Source: Nostoc sp. CHAB 5824
Lineage (GTDB): Bacteria; Cyanobacteriota; Cyanobacteriia; Cyanobacteriales; Nostocaceae
Direction of reading: 5' to 3'
Length of the DNA: 64,000 nt
NCBI RefSeq assembly: GCF_020829665.1
Contig: NZ_JAIVFT010000008.1
Span: 124,001-188,000, forward strand
Shown: in pieces, positions 52,288 to 60,900 of the stretch
Layout: every line of letters starts with the position of its first letter
Position numbering within the stretch: the first letter of the stretch is position 1
Notes under the pieces: generated by a model
The model's database searches: none
What the model was told of the DNA's origin: nothing
What the model saw: only the letters and a program-made list of their open reading frames with translations
Position numbers and translations under genes: made by a program

Positions 52288-54129
52288 ATGCTATTTGATG
52301 CATTTAAAAATCGTAAATCTCCTAAAATCGAATCAATCAAGGCTGACCCAACCTGGCGCGTAGCGTGGGGAACAGTTGATGAAAACTATGAAGATATCGC
52401 TTGGCGAGATGAAAAAATTTCTGTAATTCTCCCACGCACAGCTTCTGGACTTCAGATAGAAAAATTAGCAATCAGTTCTGGAGGACGATTTGTTGTTGTT
52501 GGTGATGTTTGGTTAACTAACCAAGTGCAGTTGCTGCAAAAGTTGGGAATTGAACCGGATAGCTTTAAAGGAAGTTTTCTGCAACTAATTGCCAATCTTT
52601 GGGAACGATGGGGCAATGAATGTCTTAGCAAACTTGTGGGGATGTTTGCGCTAGTGATTTGGGATAGAAAAAAACAGGTATTGCGGTTAGTTCGCGATCG
52701 CATCGGGGTTCGTACCCTCTATTATACTACCACTGGTTCGGTTCGTTGGATTGCGCCTCAACTGAGAACTTTATCACCCTATCGTTCATCCGATTTAGAT
52801 TTGGTGGCGTTGCGAGATTATCTTTGTTGTGCCTTTGTTCCAGGAGAACGAACGCTTTGGGAACAGGTGCGGGAACTTCGACCTGGAACCGTTTTAGAAT
52901 TTCCCGGCGACAAAGTTGAAGCTTATTGGCAGCTTCAAGAACAGATTATAGCAATAGATCAACCCTTAGCATGGCATGGCGATCGCTTGCGAGAACTCCT
53001 AGACCAAGTTGTTCAGGAATATTTACCACCAGCCAATGAACCCGTCGGCGTTTTTCTTTCTGGCGGTTTGGACTCTAGCGGTATCACTGCTTTAGTAGCA
53101 AAATTCCACAAAGCACCAGTTCACACCTTCTCGATTCACTTTGGTGCTGAATGTCCCAATGAGTTAGAATTTTCCAGTCTCGTTGCATCCCATTGTCAAA
53201 CGCAGCACCACATTTTAGAAATTACTTTTAAGGATATGTGGTCACGTCTACCCGAAACAATGGCCTATTTAGATGATCCCATTGGCGACCCACTGACTGT
53301 TCCCAACCTTTTGCTGGGACGGCTGGCGAGAGAAAGCGTACAGGTCGTTTTAAATGGTGAAGGTGGCGACCCCTGTTTTGGTGGGCCAAAAAATCAGCCA
53401 ATGCTAATCAATAGTTTATATGGCTCTGTTACCAATCAGGATGCATTGCAAGCTTATTTAATTTCCTTTCAAAAGTGCGCTGTTGACTTACCGCAACTTT
53501 TAAAACCAGAAGTTTGGACAGCAGTACAAACCGTACCTTGGGTTTTTGAAGAAGATTTATCTTCCCAAGCTAGCTATCTCAATCGCTTGATGGCAATGAA
53601 CATTAAATTTAAAGGCGCTGACCAAATTCTCACGAAAGTCAGTAACTTGACTCAAGCAGCCTTTTTGCACGGTCGTTCTCCTCTGTTTGACCAACGAGTA
53701 GTAGACTTAAGTATGGAAATCCCTCCAAATTATAAGCTTTCTGGGGTGGAAGAAAAAGCGGTCTTAAAGCAAGCAATTACCTACGGTACGTCTTCTCTAC
53801 GTTCGCGCAGCGTGTCGCAGACAGACGCTGCGCGTAGCTTGCTTCCCCGTAGGGGTATGACGAACGCAGATATTTTACCAGACGCAATTATTCATCGTCC
53901 TAAAAGTGGCATGATGGTGCCGGTGCAGTTAGGATTTCGGAAATATTGGCAGCAAGAAGCCAGAGATTTATTGCTCAATCCGAATGCGGCTATCACTCCT
54001 TACTTGAACCAGTTGCCAATTCGCAATTGGTTAAACTATCAAGGAGATACTTGGAGTCGTTATGGAGTCAAGCTGTGGTTGCTTGTGAGTTTAGAAGTTT
54101 GGTTACAGGTGAATCAAAAAGCGCAGTAG
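52288..54129 (+). CDS. AsnB-like amidotransferase-fold protein lacking the glutaminase Cys
   Basis: The 613-aa protein has an Ntn/GATase_7-like N-terminal domain (about 25-190) and an asparagine synthetase domain with the PPi-loop FLSGGLDSSG (about 255-264) and VLNGEGGDPCFGG. The N-terminus MLFDAFKNRK has no Cys2, so glutamine hydrolysis is not expected; such proteins use ammonia or act on other amide-forming reactions (lasso cyclase, beta-lactam synthetase type). About 27 residues (near 497-523, SSLRSRSVSQTDAARSLLPR) come from an in-frame dispersed repeat (about 53785-53865) inside the synthetase domain, perhaps disabling it. Confidence 0.82.
   Translation: MLFDAFKNRKSPKIESIKADPTWRVAWGTVDENYEDIAWRDEKISVILPRTASGLQIEKLAISSGGRFVVVGDVWLTNQVQLLQKLGIEPDSFKGSFLQLIANLWERWGNECLSKLVGMFALVIWDRKKQVLRLVRDRIGVRTLYYTTTGSVRWIAPQLRTLSPYRSSDLDLVALRDYLCCAFVPGERTLWEQVRELRPGTVLEFPGDKVEAYWQLQEQIIAIDQPLAWHGDRLRELLDQVVQEYLPPANEPVGVFLSGGLDSSGITALVAKFHKAPVHTFSIHFGAECPNELEFSSLVASHCQTQHHILEITFKDMWSRLPETMAYLDDPIGDPLTVPNLLLGRLARESVQVVLNGEGGDPCFGGPKNQPMLINSLYGSVTNQDALQAYLISFQKCAVDLPQLLKPEVWTAVQTVPWVFEEDLSSQASYLNRLMAMNIKFKGADQILTKVSNLTQAAFLHGRSPLFDQRVVDLSMEIPPNYKLSGVEEKAVLKQAITYGTSSLRSRSVSQTDAARSLLPRRGMTNADILPDAIIHRPKSGMMVPVQLGFRKYWQQEARDLLLNPNAAITPYLNQLPIRNWLNYQGDTWSRYGVKLWLLVSLEVWLQVNQKAQ
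53785..53865. repeat. Short dispersed repeats inserted in-frame in the AsnB-like gene
   Basis: CTTCTCTACGTTCGCGCAGC, GTGTCGCAGACAGACGCTGC and GCGTAGCTTGCTTCCCCGTA are consecutive short repeat units related to those at 15.1, 46.7 and 63.6 kb. Relatives of the host protein pass directly from KQAI to DILPDAIIHRPKSGM. Confidence 0.78.
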
Positions 54130-54373
54130 TGAAAGCAAGAAAAGAATACGCGATGACTAAGTAAGCCGCCAGGAGGCACGAAGTAAAAAAGCTTATACAT
54201 TAAACTTTATAACTTTTTTCAACTGGCTAGTTTCTGTCTTCTTACAGTAGCTATAAAATATATTTTTAACTAAAATATTAACTTATTCTGGAATTTGAAT
54301 TTTTTAGTGTGTAATTACACGTAGAAGGAATCCAGTATATAACTCTTAATAAAAAATCGTAGGCAGCAAACTA

Positions 54374-54628
54374 ATGACACAGCCTAACTCGCAAGACAAA
54401 AATAGCTTTCTTTACCCTCGTAGCCGATATTATGGTAAATTCCAGCTAGAGACCTTAGCGTTTAATGCCAACCTCCAAGAATTTGCCCAAAAAATTAGTT
54501 ACATTACTTGCCTAGAAACAGGTGGAAAGCTGTCTCCAGAAGAAGCTTACCAGCAAATTAAGGCGCTTTGGAAACAGTTGAAACATAGCAAAAAGGAACT
54601 GGTTATTGGTAGAGATAAAGAAATTTAA
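54374..54628 (+). CDS. DUF7219-type small cyanobacterial protein
   Basis: The 84-aa protein (SFLYPRSRYYGKFQLETLAF, NANLQEFAQKISYITCLETG, GKLSPEEAYQQIKALWKQLK) matches a small family conserved in filamentous cyanobacteria and lacking known function. It is predicted all-helical and soluble. It lies 244 bp after the AsnB-like gene on the same strand. Confidence 0.8.
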   Translation: MTQPNSQDKNSFLYPRSRYYGKFQLETLAFNANLQEFAQKISYITCLETGGKLSPEEAYQQIKALWKQLKHSKKELVIGRDKEI

Positions 54629-54649
54629 GCTTTTAACACAATGTGCGAA

Positions 54650-54787
54650 TTATTTTAAGCAACTTTTATCTGATAGTGTTGTTAAAATGGCATTTTCTGA
54701 TAATTGTTGAGTAACTTCGTAACTAGCTGGAGCTATTATTTGTGATTTTCCAAATGACTGATGGGAATTGTGAGCATTAGAATCCAT
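54650..54787 (-). CDS. Candidate 45-aa peptide
   Basis: ATG 54787 to TAA 54650 encodes MDSNAHNSHQSFGKSQIIAP, ASYEVTQQLSENAILTTLSD, KSCLK. AAGAAGAAAT lies 5 bp upstream and could serve as a weak ribosome site. The frame is convergent with DUF7219 and isolated. I do not recognise it; it could be a small regulatory or precursor peptide or chance. The rest of the 54788-55091 gap is AT-rich and empty. Confidence 0.3.
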   Translation of the reverse strand: MDSNAHNSHQSFGKSQIIAPASYEVTQQLSENAILTTLSDKSCLK

Positions 54788-55091
54788 AGATATTTCTTCT
54801 TAAACTGAGGCGCATTTAATCAAGTCCAGTTTAATCAATAAAAAAATATATTTTTTTGACTTTGCCTGATTTTTTCTCATTTTGGTGTATTCCGCAGGCA
54901 AAAAACTATATTGCCTTCTCAATTTATCTGTTTAGTGTTTAAAGATAAAAATTGGATTGCTAAATAGTCATTAATCATAGGGCGTTTACCATTAGACTGG
55001 GGGAGATATCATCAGTTGGCACCCAAAATCCACACAAAAGACTCAATCAAGGGGGATAGTCAGATTCACCCTTGATGTAAGGTGCGTTGCA

Positions 55092-55754
55092 TTAAGTTTC
55101 ACAAAGAATAATGTTGAAGGAAGTGCGGACATCCTCCAGTGGCTTTTCCCATAATAAATTCCATTCAATACCAAACAGAGGCAGAGCCTGTTTTCCCATT
55201 AGCCATCCCTGAGTTATTGCATCCATATATTTTGTCGAAACCTCAATATCGTAAATAGCGGCTTTGACAAGATTTTTAGCCAATAATGCTAACCAGAAAC
55301 GTGAAAAGTGTAATTGGGCAACATAAAAAGCTTCTAATTGAATTTCTCCAATAATGTTTGTATTGCATCCAGTAAGAATATGCCAAATGTCGTGGGTTTC
55401 TGTGATATGCGCTCCTAAAAATTGGTAATCATTCTCTACTTGCCCTGAATGTAAAGGTTTCAAATCGTTTTTGAGCATATGTTCAGCATAGGTATATCCC
55501 AGTGTATTGGTAGGTAAACAATAAAGTTTTTGGAGATCGATATCACCTAATTTTGGGCGCTTTTCAAATGCTTGTTTTCCTTGTGGTGTGCTATGAAGAA
55601 GTTCTATTATTTTTTGTAAGCTATACAAATCAGCAACAGTATTTGCGAGGTTGCCAATACTCTCAAAGTCTCCATCAGGCGCTCTTACTATATTTATAAT
55701 GCTCTCTAGTGCGCTATCCTGCCAGGTTGGCTCAATTTTGGCTACAGAATGCAT
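55092..55754 (-). CDS. Coq4-like protein
   Basis: The 220-aa protein carries the Coq4 metal motif HDxxHx11E (His121, Asp122, His125, Glu137 in HDIWHILTGCNTNIIGE). The flanking regions (GDFESIGNLANTVADLYSLQ; PLFGIEWNLLWEKPLEDVRT) match bacterial Coq4-family proteins. Eukaryotic Coq4 acts in ubiquinone synthesis; cyanobacteria make plastoquinone, so a related quinone or lipid role is possible. It is divergent from the P450 gene 224 bp away. Confidence 0.9.
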   Translation of the reverse strand: MHSVAKIEPTWQDSALESIINIVRAPDGDFESIGNLANTVADLYSLQKIIELLHSTPQGKQAFEKRPKLGDIDLQKLYCLPTNTLGYTYAEHMLKNDLKPLHSGQVENDYQFLGAHITETHDIWHILTGCNTNIIGEIQLEAFYVAQLHFSRFWLALLAKNLVKAAIYDIEVSTKYMDAITQGWLMGKQALPLFGIEWNLLWEKPLEDVRTSFNIILCET

Positions 55755-55894
55755 TCTTAAAAACCTCTGTCAACACTTTGTCTTTTAGTTTGACACGCTA
55801 TCAGAGTTTTGGTAAAGAATCTGCAAATTATTTAAAACAGCACTATCTGCTATTATTTTTCTCGTAACGATTTTACCTTGCCTAGTAAATTCTG

Positions 55895-55926
55895 TGCGAT
55901 GTCTACGACGGGCTACGCCTACGCAC
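55895..55926. repeat. Short dispersed repeat upstream of P450
   Basis: GTGCGATGTCTACGACGGGC followed by TACGCCTACGCAC is also seen inside the Uma2 pseudogene (47140) and, inverted, near 63570. It lies 53 bp before the P450 start. Confidence 0.8.
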
Positions 55927-55978
55927 TTGGTAGGTGTATTTTTTTGACGATTATGGAGTGGAATTACAGGTAAATATT

Positions 55979-57322
55979 ATGCTTCATCAATTACCGAATT
56001 GCATTACTAGTCCTTCGTGGTGGCAACTTATAAACTGGATTGCCGATCCGATTGGATTTCAGCAAAAATATAGTCAAAAGTATGGGGACATTTTTTCCAT
56101 GCGCCTTTATGGAATCGGTTCTTATGTAATTCTTAGTCATCCCCAAGCCATTCAAGAAATTTTCAGTCAAGATTCTAAGTTTGATGTTGGTCGTGGTAAT
56201 AAACTTGCAGAGCCTCTGATTGGGCAAAATTCTCTAATGTTAATAGATGGTACTCGCCATCGACGAGAACGAAAATTATTAATGCCTCCCTTTCATGGAG
56301 AAAAGCTACAAGCTTATGCAGAGCAAATCTGTTTAATTACTAAGCAAATCGCCAGCCAATGGCAAATTGGTCGACCTTTTGTGGCTCGATGTACCATGCA
56401 AAAAGTGAGCCTAGAGGTGATTTTACAAATTGTCTTTGGTTTAACTGAAGGCGAACGTTATCAAAAACTTAAACCTCTAATGACGGCTTGGCTGAATATG
56501 ACTGATTCTCCCTTGCGCTCCAGTATGCTATTTTTGCCGTTCTTACAACAAGATTGGGGAACATGGACTCCTTGGGGGCAGATGAAGCGCAGACAACGCG
56601 ATATTTATGAGCTACTTCAAGCAGAAATTGAAGAAAAAAGAACAAAGAACAATCAGAAGCGGGGCGATGTTTTGAGTTTGATGATGGCAGCACGGGATGA
56701 AAATGGGCAACCAATGACCGACGATGAATTAAAAGATGAATTGCTCACAATTTTATTTGCTGGACATGAAACTACTGCAACAACGCTAGCGTGGGCTTTT
56801 TATCAAGTTCACCAAAATTCAGATGTTTTGGAAAAATTGCATCAGGAACTTGACAGCTTGGGAAAAAATCCTAATCCGATGGAAATTGCCCAGCTTCCTT
56901 ACTTAACTGCGGTTTGCCAAGAAATCCTGCGGATGTATCCAGTTCTTCCAGTGCTTTTCCCACGCATTACCAAATCATCCATAAATATTGCAGGATACCA
57001 GTTTGAGCCTGATACAACCTTAATGCCGAGTATCTACCTTGTGCATTACCGAGAAGACTTGTATCCTAATCCTCAACAATTTCGACCAGAACGTTTTCTA
57101 GAGCGGCAGTATTCCCCTTCAGAATACATTCCTTTTGGGGGTGGAAGTCGGCGGTGTTTGGGATATGCTCTAGCTCAGTTAGAAATTAAATTAGTCCTTG
57201 CAACAGTTTTATCCAATTATCAACTTGCTTTAGTGGAAAATAAACCTATTAAACTGCAACGACGTGGGTTTACCCTTGCTCCTGATGGTGGAGTCCGAAT
57301 GGTGACAATTGGAAAACGATAA
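55979..57322 (+). CDS. Cytochrome P450 (CYP110-like)
   Basis: The 447-aa soluble P450 (ATG 55979) has the I-helix [12 protein letters not shown], the K-helix EILRM (ExxR), PERF in [16 protein letters not shown] and the heme loop [14 protein letters not shown] with ligand Cys393. This class is common in Nostocales, where members hydroxylate fatty acids, alkanes or terpenes. The longer frame from 55934 adds 15 residues without family similarity. A Coq4-like gene faces it. Confidence 0.94.
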   Translation: MLHQLPNCITSPSWWQLINWIADPIGFQQKYSQKYGDIFSMRLYGIGSYVILSHPQAIQEIFSQDSKFDVGRGNKLAEPLIGQNSLMLIDGTRHRRERKLLMPPFHGEKLQAYAEQICLITKQIASQWQIGRPFVARCTMQKVSLEVILQIVFGLTEGERYQKLKPLMTAWLNMTDSPLRSSMLFLPFLQQDWGTWTPWGQMKRRQRDIYELLQAEIEEKRTKNNQKRGDVLSLMMAARDENGQPMTDDELKDELLTILFAGHETTATTLAWAFYQVHQNSDVLEKLHQELDSLGKNPNPMEIAQLPYLTAVCQEILRMYPVLPVLFPRITKSSINIAGYQFEPDTTLMPSIYLVHYREDLYPNPQQFRPERFLERQYSPSEYIPFGGGSRRCLGYALAQLEIKLVLATVLSNYQLALVENKPIKLQRRGFTLAPDGGVRMVTIGKR

Positions 57323-57379
57323 ATACGCGCAAGTCTTAGAGGATGTTTGAAAAGTCCTCTTGTTGGTATCAAAAGTTTT

Positions 57380-57462
57380 AGATCCCTTTAAATCTCCCTT
57401 TTTAAGGGAGACTTTGATTCTGGTTCCCCCCTTAAAAAGGGGGGTTAGGGGGGATCTAAAAG
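57380..57462. repeat. Hairpin-rich repeat (AGATCCC...GGGATCT)
   Basis: AGATCCCTTTAAATCTCCC, TTTTTAAGGGAGAC, CCCCCCTTAAAAAGGGGGG and TTAGGGGGGATCT form nested inverted repeats like the cores of several MITEs here. It lies 60 bp after the P450 stop. Confidence 0.72.
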
Positions 57463-57532
57463 TGCCTAAAGTCACAGCGAAACCCTTTTCAAACAACCAC
57501 TTAGAGCGGAATTATTGAAAGTTAACTCATCG

Positions 57533-57556
57533 CACGGCTTTTCATGAAAAGCCGTG
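57533..57556 (+). terminator. Perfect 24-bp palindrome
   Basis: The arms CACGGCTTTTCA and TGAAAAGCCGTG meet without loop bases and are followed by GAATTTTG. It could terminate P450 transcripts or be a dispersed palindrome. The rest of the gap to 57967 has short repeats (GTAGCGGTAGCGCAGCGTCG near 57743) and no gene. Confidence 0.5.
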
Positions 57557-57967
57557 GAATTTTGAGTCATTTGTCCTTGGTTGAGTGAAACCCAACAAAG
57601 CCTTGAAAATGTTGGGTTACCCTGCCTTAAGTCCCTTTGAGTCTACTTTCCTCAACCCAACCTACGCCAGTTTTAGTTTTTAGCCTTAACCCAAGCGTAT
57701 TGGGTCATTAGTAGCAAACAGTCGTAGACAACTAGCTGTCTTCGTAGCGGTAGCGCAGCGTCGGAACGGCCGTCACCCGTAAGAGTTGCTTGGAATGAGA
57801 TGGGATTGTTCGCAAAGCGTCTGGTAGAAAAGCCTCATCTAAATTCCTACCTTCAGCAATAACTGCCTTTTTTACCCAAGATTTGAAGAGTTAACTTAAC
57901 TTGAATTTCGGGAATTATCATAATAACCACCAAAATTTATTATAAAACAACATTCAGCTAAGTAATA

Positions 57968-60900
57968 ATGCTTAAATTAATTGCTCGCATCCCGGACTAT
58001 AGTATTACAAGTTTAATTTATGAAGCTACTGCCACAGTAATTTATCGAGCATACTCCAAGGCTAACGGACACTCAGTTGTGATCAAACTGCTCAAAGCAG
58101 AGTATCCTACTGTCAAAGAGATTGCTCAGATCAAGCACGAATACGAAATTATCCAAAACTTGAACATTACAGGTGTAATTAAAGCCCATGAATTAATCAG
58201 TTATGATAATGGTTACAGTAATGGTCTAGCACTGGTTTTAGAAGACTTTGGTGGAGAATCTTTAAAAGCTCAGATATCTAATACAGGCTTTGAAGTTATC
58301 AAATTTCTCAATATTGCTCGTCAAATTACTGAGACTTTGGGAGATTTACATACCCAATACATTATCCATAAGGATCTTCAGCCCGAAAACATTCTTTATA
58401 ACCCCAATAGCGAAAAAATAAAATTGATTGACTTCAGCATCGCTTCGCTGCTGTCAAAAGAAAGCCCAGAAATCAGTAGCCTCAACCTCCTAGAAGGAAC
58501 GCTGGCTTATATGTCGCCAGAGCAAACCGGACGCATCAACCGAACTTTAGATTATCGTACAGATTTTTACTCATTAGGTGTCATTTTCTACGAAATGCTG
58601 ACGGGTCAGTTACCCTTTCAGAATGCCCAAGACCCAATGGAATTGGTGCATTGTCACATTGCGAAAATTCCAGTAGCTCCTCACCAGATTAATCCTAAAG
58701 TACCACTGGGAATCTGTGCGATCGCTATGAAACTTCTGAGCAAAACTGCCGAAGACCGTTACCAAAGCGCCTACGGGTTGAAGGCTGACCTAGAGCAAGC
58801 AGCGATACAACTGCAAACAAAAGGCAGCATTGACCTTTTTACCTTAGGGCAGCAAGATTTTTCGCATCAATTCCAAATAGCTCAAAAACTTTATGGTCGG
58901 GAAGTAGAAGTCGCAGCTTTAATGGCTGCCTTTGAAAAAGTTAGCCTTGGTTCTAGCGAAGTTGTGTTGGTAGGAGGATACTCTGGTATCGGCAAATCCT
59001 CACTAGTTAACGAAGTTCACAAACCGATTGTCCGGCAACGAGGTTACTTTATCAGTGGTAAATTTGACCAACTCAAGCGAGATATTCCTTATGCTTCTTT
59101 GATTCAAGCATTTCGAGAATTGATGCGACAACTGTTAACTGAAAGCCAAGCCAGAGTTGAGGTTTGGAAAAATAAATTGCTACAAGCATTAGGAGCTAAC
59201 GGTCAAGTTATTATTGATGTCATCCCGGAAGTAGAACTGATTATTGGGCAGCAAGCGCCTGTACCGCAATTGGGAGTTGCTGAGTCTCAAAACCGTTTTA
59301 ATCGAGTGTTTAAGCAATTTATTCATGCTTTTACTGCTGCTCTCCATCCTTTAGTACTGTTTTTAGATGACCTCCAATGGGCAGATGCTGCCTCTGTGAA
59401 GCTGGTCGAGAATTTGATGACTGACCCAGAAAGTCAGTATCTATTGCTGATTGGGGCTTACCGAGATAACGAAGTTAGTCCCACCCATCCACTGATGCTA
59501 ATGTTAGAGGCAATTCGAGCATCTGGGCTTACAGTTGAAGAGTTGCTTTTGAAGCCATTAGCAACACCTCATATTACTCAACTCGTTAATGATACGTTCA
59601 ATTGCGAATCATCTCAAGCAGAACCTTTAGCCGATTTGCTGTTTCAAAAAACCCAAGGTAATCCCTTTTTCTTGACTCAGTTACTAAAAGTACTACATCA
59701 AGATAATCTCTTAACGTTTGATTACAGTTCTGGTTTTTGGCAGTGGGATCTTAAGAAAATTAAGGAACAGACCATTACCGATAATGTCGTCGATTTAATG
59801 GTAAATAAAATTCATAGACTGTCAGAACCAACGCAGCAAGTTTTACAATTAGCTGCTTGTGTTGGTAACCGTTTTAATTTAGAAATTCTAGCTGTAGTAA
59901 ATGAAAAATCTCCATCAGCAACAGCAGTTGATTTATGGTCAGCTTTGCGGGCGGGATTAATTCTTCCCTTGAGCGATACTTACAAAATTCCTCAGTTGTT
60001 GAATCAGTCGGAATTGGCAACATATTGCGATACTGCGGTACAAGTTGACTATAAGTTCTTGCACGATCGCGTTCAGCAAGCTGCCTATTCTTTAATTCCA
60101 ATCGATCAGCAGCAACAAGTACACCTAAAGGTTGGAAAATTACTATTACATAATACTGAAAAAGCCCAGTTGGAAGAACATCTTTTTGAGATCGTCAACC
60201 ATCTCAATGCTGGCGGTTCATTGATTGTGGAACTAGCAGAAAGATATGAACTGGCAGAATTAAATCTGAAAGCAGGTCAGCGAGCAAAATCATCTTCGGC
60301 GTTTGTAACTGCGCTTAAATTGCTGGAAACAGGGATGAGTTATCTACCTGAGAATAGCTGGCAAGATAAATATCTGCTGACATTAACTTTATATTTACAA
60401 GTTGGAGAAGCAGAATTTTTAAATGGGAAATATGAGCAAGCTTTGCTGATTTTTGAGCAGACTTTCAGCCAGGTTAAAACTACTCTTGATATGTGTCGAG
60501 TGAATGAATATCGGATTATGTGTTATCGGATGGAGAATGATTTAAACTCCGCATATAAAATTGGGTTAAACACCTTAGAGCTTTTAGGCTTGGAGTTTAC
60601 AGCTTATCCCGATGATGCATATCTGTTGGAAAAGCTTAATCAAACAAAAAAAGTTATTGGCGATCGCTCAACTTTTAGTCTCGCAGAACTACCGCCAATG
60701 CGAGACGAAGAGAAGTTAATGGCCCAACGCATCTTAAAAGAAGTCTGGCCTATTGCTTACTTTTTAGGATCTAAAGCGTTGCATATCACATCTATGAATA
60801 TAACTCAACTTTCAGTTCAGTATGGCAACTCACCAATTTCTGTATTTGGCTATATGCTTTATGCTTTTAATCTGGTGTTTCAATATGGTGAGGTAGATTC

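Noticed and set aside
52288..54787. Lasso-peptide biosynthetic cluster
   Set aside because: Only the cyclase-like AsnB homolog is present; no RRE/PqqD-like or transglutaminase-like B proteins and no convincing precursor motif.
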